A stretch of 64,000 nt of DNA from Bacillota bacterium (GTDB taxonomy: Bacteria > Bacillota > Clostridia > Christensenellales > SZUA-584): positions 62,001 to 126,000 of the forward strand of contig JAEZKQ010000004.1 in the NCBI GenBank assembly GCA_023436115.1, written 5' to 3'. This document shows positions 62,793 through 64,000 of this stretch, piece by piece. The stretch's first letter is position 1; the number at the start of each line of letters is the position of its first letter. The notes below the pieces were generated by a model. It saw only the letters and a list, made by a program, of their open reading frames with translations. It was not told the DNA's origin and made no database searches. The position numbers and the translations under genes were made by a program.

Positions 62793-64000
62793 ATGAATTT
62801 ATCTGACAATGCGCGCGTCGTGCTGGAAAGACGCTATTTAAAAAAGGATGAAAATGGCGTTTGTGAGCGCCCTGAGGATATGATCCGCCGTGTCGCTGAC
62901 AGTATTGCGGCGGCTGATACCGCTTACGGCGAAGATGCGAAAAAGACCGCGCAGGTGTTTTACGATATGCTTGACAGCTTAAAGTTTATGCCCAATTCGC
63001 CCACACTCATGAACGCTGGGCGCGAGCTGGGGCAATTATCGGCCTGTTTTGTGCTGCCCATCGAAGACACTATGGAGGGTATATTCGATACGCTTAAAAA
63101 CGCCGCAATGATTCATAAAAGCGGCGGCGGCACGGGCTTCTCGTTTTCGCGCATACGGCCGGCGGGCGCCAGCGTAAATTCCACGGGCGGCGTAGCCAGC
63201 GGTCCCATCAGCTTTATGAAGGTTTTCAACGCATCGACCGAAGCCGTGAAGCAGGGCGGTACGCGGCGCGGTGCCAACATGGGTATACTGCGTGTCGATC
63301 ATCCCGATATTATGGAATTTATCGCATGCAAGAGCGATTTAACTCAGATGACAAACTTCAATATTAGCGTGGGGCTCACCGAAAAGTTTATGCAGGCTGT
63401 GATCGCCGATAAGAAGTATGATCTGGTTGATCCGGCGACTCATAAAAAAACGGGCAGTCTGAGTGCGAAGAAGGTTTACGAGACGATAATCGAGATGGCG
63501 TGGACCAGCGGCGAGCCGGGCATCGTGTTTCTTGACAGGATCAATAAGGACAACCCTGTGCCGGCCGCGGGAGAAATCGAAAGCACAAATCCTTGCGGAG
63601 AGCAGCCGCTGCTGCCGTTTGAAAGCTGCAATTTAGGCTCAATCAATCTCAATGTGTTTGTAAAGGACGGCCGTATCGACTATGACGGCTTGGGAGAAAC
63701 GGTAAAAACGGCGGTGCATTTTTTGGATAACGTCATCGATGTCAACCGCTATCCGCTGGACATCATCGATAAAACAACCAAGAGCATGCGCAAGATCGGT
63801 CTGGGCGTGATGGGCTTTGCCGATATGCTCTATCAGCTCGGTATACCATACAACTCCGAGGGCGCTGTATCGGTCGCCAAAGAACTGATGGCATTTATCC
63901 AGAATACGGCGCGACGCGCGTCCGAGGCGCTGGGAGAAGCACGCGGCAGCTTCCCGATGTTCGACAAGAGCGTTTATAAGACACGCGGTATCAAAGCCAT
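62793..64000 (+). CDS. nrdJ: Adenosylcobalamin-dependent ribonucleotide reductase (class II), 5' part
   Basis: The frame is open from the ATG at 62793 (GGAGG at 5 nt) to the window end, 402 codons. It has MPNSPTLMNAG, QLSACFVLP (active-site Cys85), MIHKSGGGTGFSFSRIRP and the radical-site stretch NPCGEQPLLPFESCNLGS. The NPCGEQ-LLP-ESCNLGSINL form is typical of vitamin B12-dependent NrdJ. It reduces ribonucleotides to deoxyribonucleotides. The C terminus lies outside the window. Confidence 0.92.
   Translation, partial: MNLSDNARVVLERRYLKKDENGVCERPEDMIRRVADSIAAADTAYGEDAKKTAQVFYDMLDSLKFMPNSPTLMNAGRELGQLSACFVLPIEDTMEGIFDTLKNAAMIHKSGGGTGFSFSRIRPAGASVNSTGGVASGPISFMKVFNASTEAVKQGGTRRGANMGILRVDHPDIMEFIACKSDLTQMTNFNISVGLTEKFMQAVIADKKYDLVDPATHKKTGSLSAKKVYETIIEMAWTSGEPGIVFLDRINKDNPVPAAGEIESTNPCGEQPLLPFESCNLGSINLNVFVKDGRIDYDGLGETVKTAVHFLDNVIDVNRYPLDIIDKTTKSMRKIGLGVMGFADMLYQLGIPYNSEGAVSVAKELMAFIQNTARRASEALGEARGSFPMFDKSVYKTRGIKA

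Overview
The window looks like chromosome from a spore-forming, anaerobic, low-to-mid GC member of the Clostridia. Reasons: sporulation genes (tgl, gpr, spoIIP), strong AGGAGG-type ribosome binding sites with several TTG starts, a HydABC-type [FeFe] hydrogenase, flavodiiron protein and ferredoxin, a PyrR-controlled pyrimidine operon in Bacillus/Clostridium style, and a B12-dependent class II ribonucleotide reductase. The species cannot be named from the sequence alone.

Layout. 1-290: initiator and elongator tRNA-Met with promoter and terminator. 300-8400: mixed accessory/core stretch holding an Mrr-like nuclease gene, a flavin enzyme, a small methyltransferase-like membrane protein, spore transglutaminase tgl overlapping an unknown gene, and an AT-rich 987-residue SIR2 protein resembling anti-phage DSR2. 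8.5-13.3 kb: sugar genes (GPH symporter, GH1 glycosidase, xylulokinase). 13.8-16.1 kb: two phage terminase-like genes with a ferredoxin gene and its terminator between them. 16.1-24 kb: PadR/DUF2812 pair, AraC-GyrI regulator, small membrane proteins, a TagO/WecA-type transferase, a decayed lipoprotein gene and a large zinc-ribbon membrane protein. 24-31 kb: cysteine desulfurase-thiI, flavodiiron protein, secDF and a decayed LuxR-type regulator.

31-40.5 kb: a ten-gene minus-strand hydrogenase region. hydC, an ATPase, an hndB-like protein, hydB and hydA form the bifurcating enzyme operon with its own promoter. Upstream sits a putative sensory module: a HydS-like [FeFe] protein, two DRTGG proteins, an RsbW-like ATPase and a PHP protein. 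40.5-44.7 kb: degV, a glutaredoxin-like gene, an aminotransferase and a probable Re-citrate synthase. 44.8-55.2 kb: a complete de novo pyrimidine operon (pyrR-B-C-F-carA-carB-K-D-E) behind a PyrR attenuator.

55.2-56.8 kb: an AT-rich insert on the minus strand with a reverse transcriptase gene (single frameshift in an A8 tract) preceded by its own promoter and about 240 nt of hairpin-rich untranslated RNA. This arrangement is like defence-associated reverse transcriptases and is the most interesting item here. 56.9-64 kb: GNAT, metallo-beta-lactamase fold hydrolase, gpr-spoIIP, an AT-rich secreted/membrane protein pair whose first gene has a stop where its start codon should be, murI, and the start of nrdJ behind an NrdR-like box.
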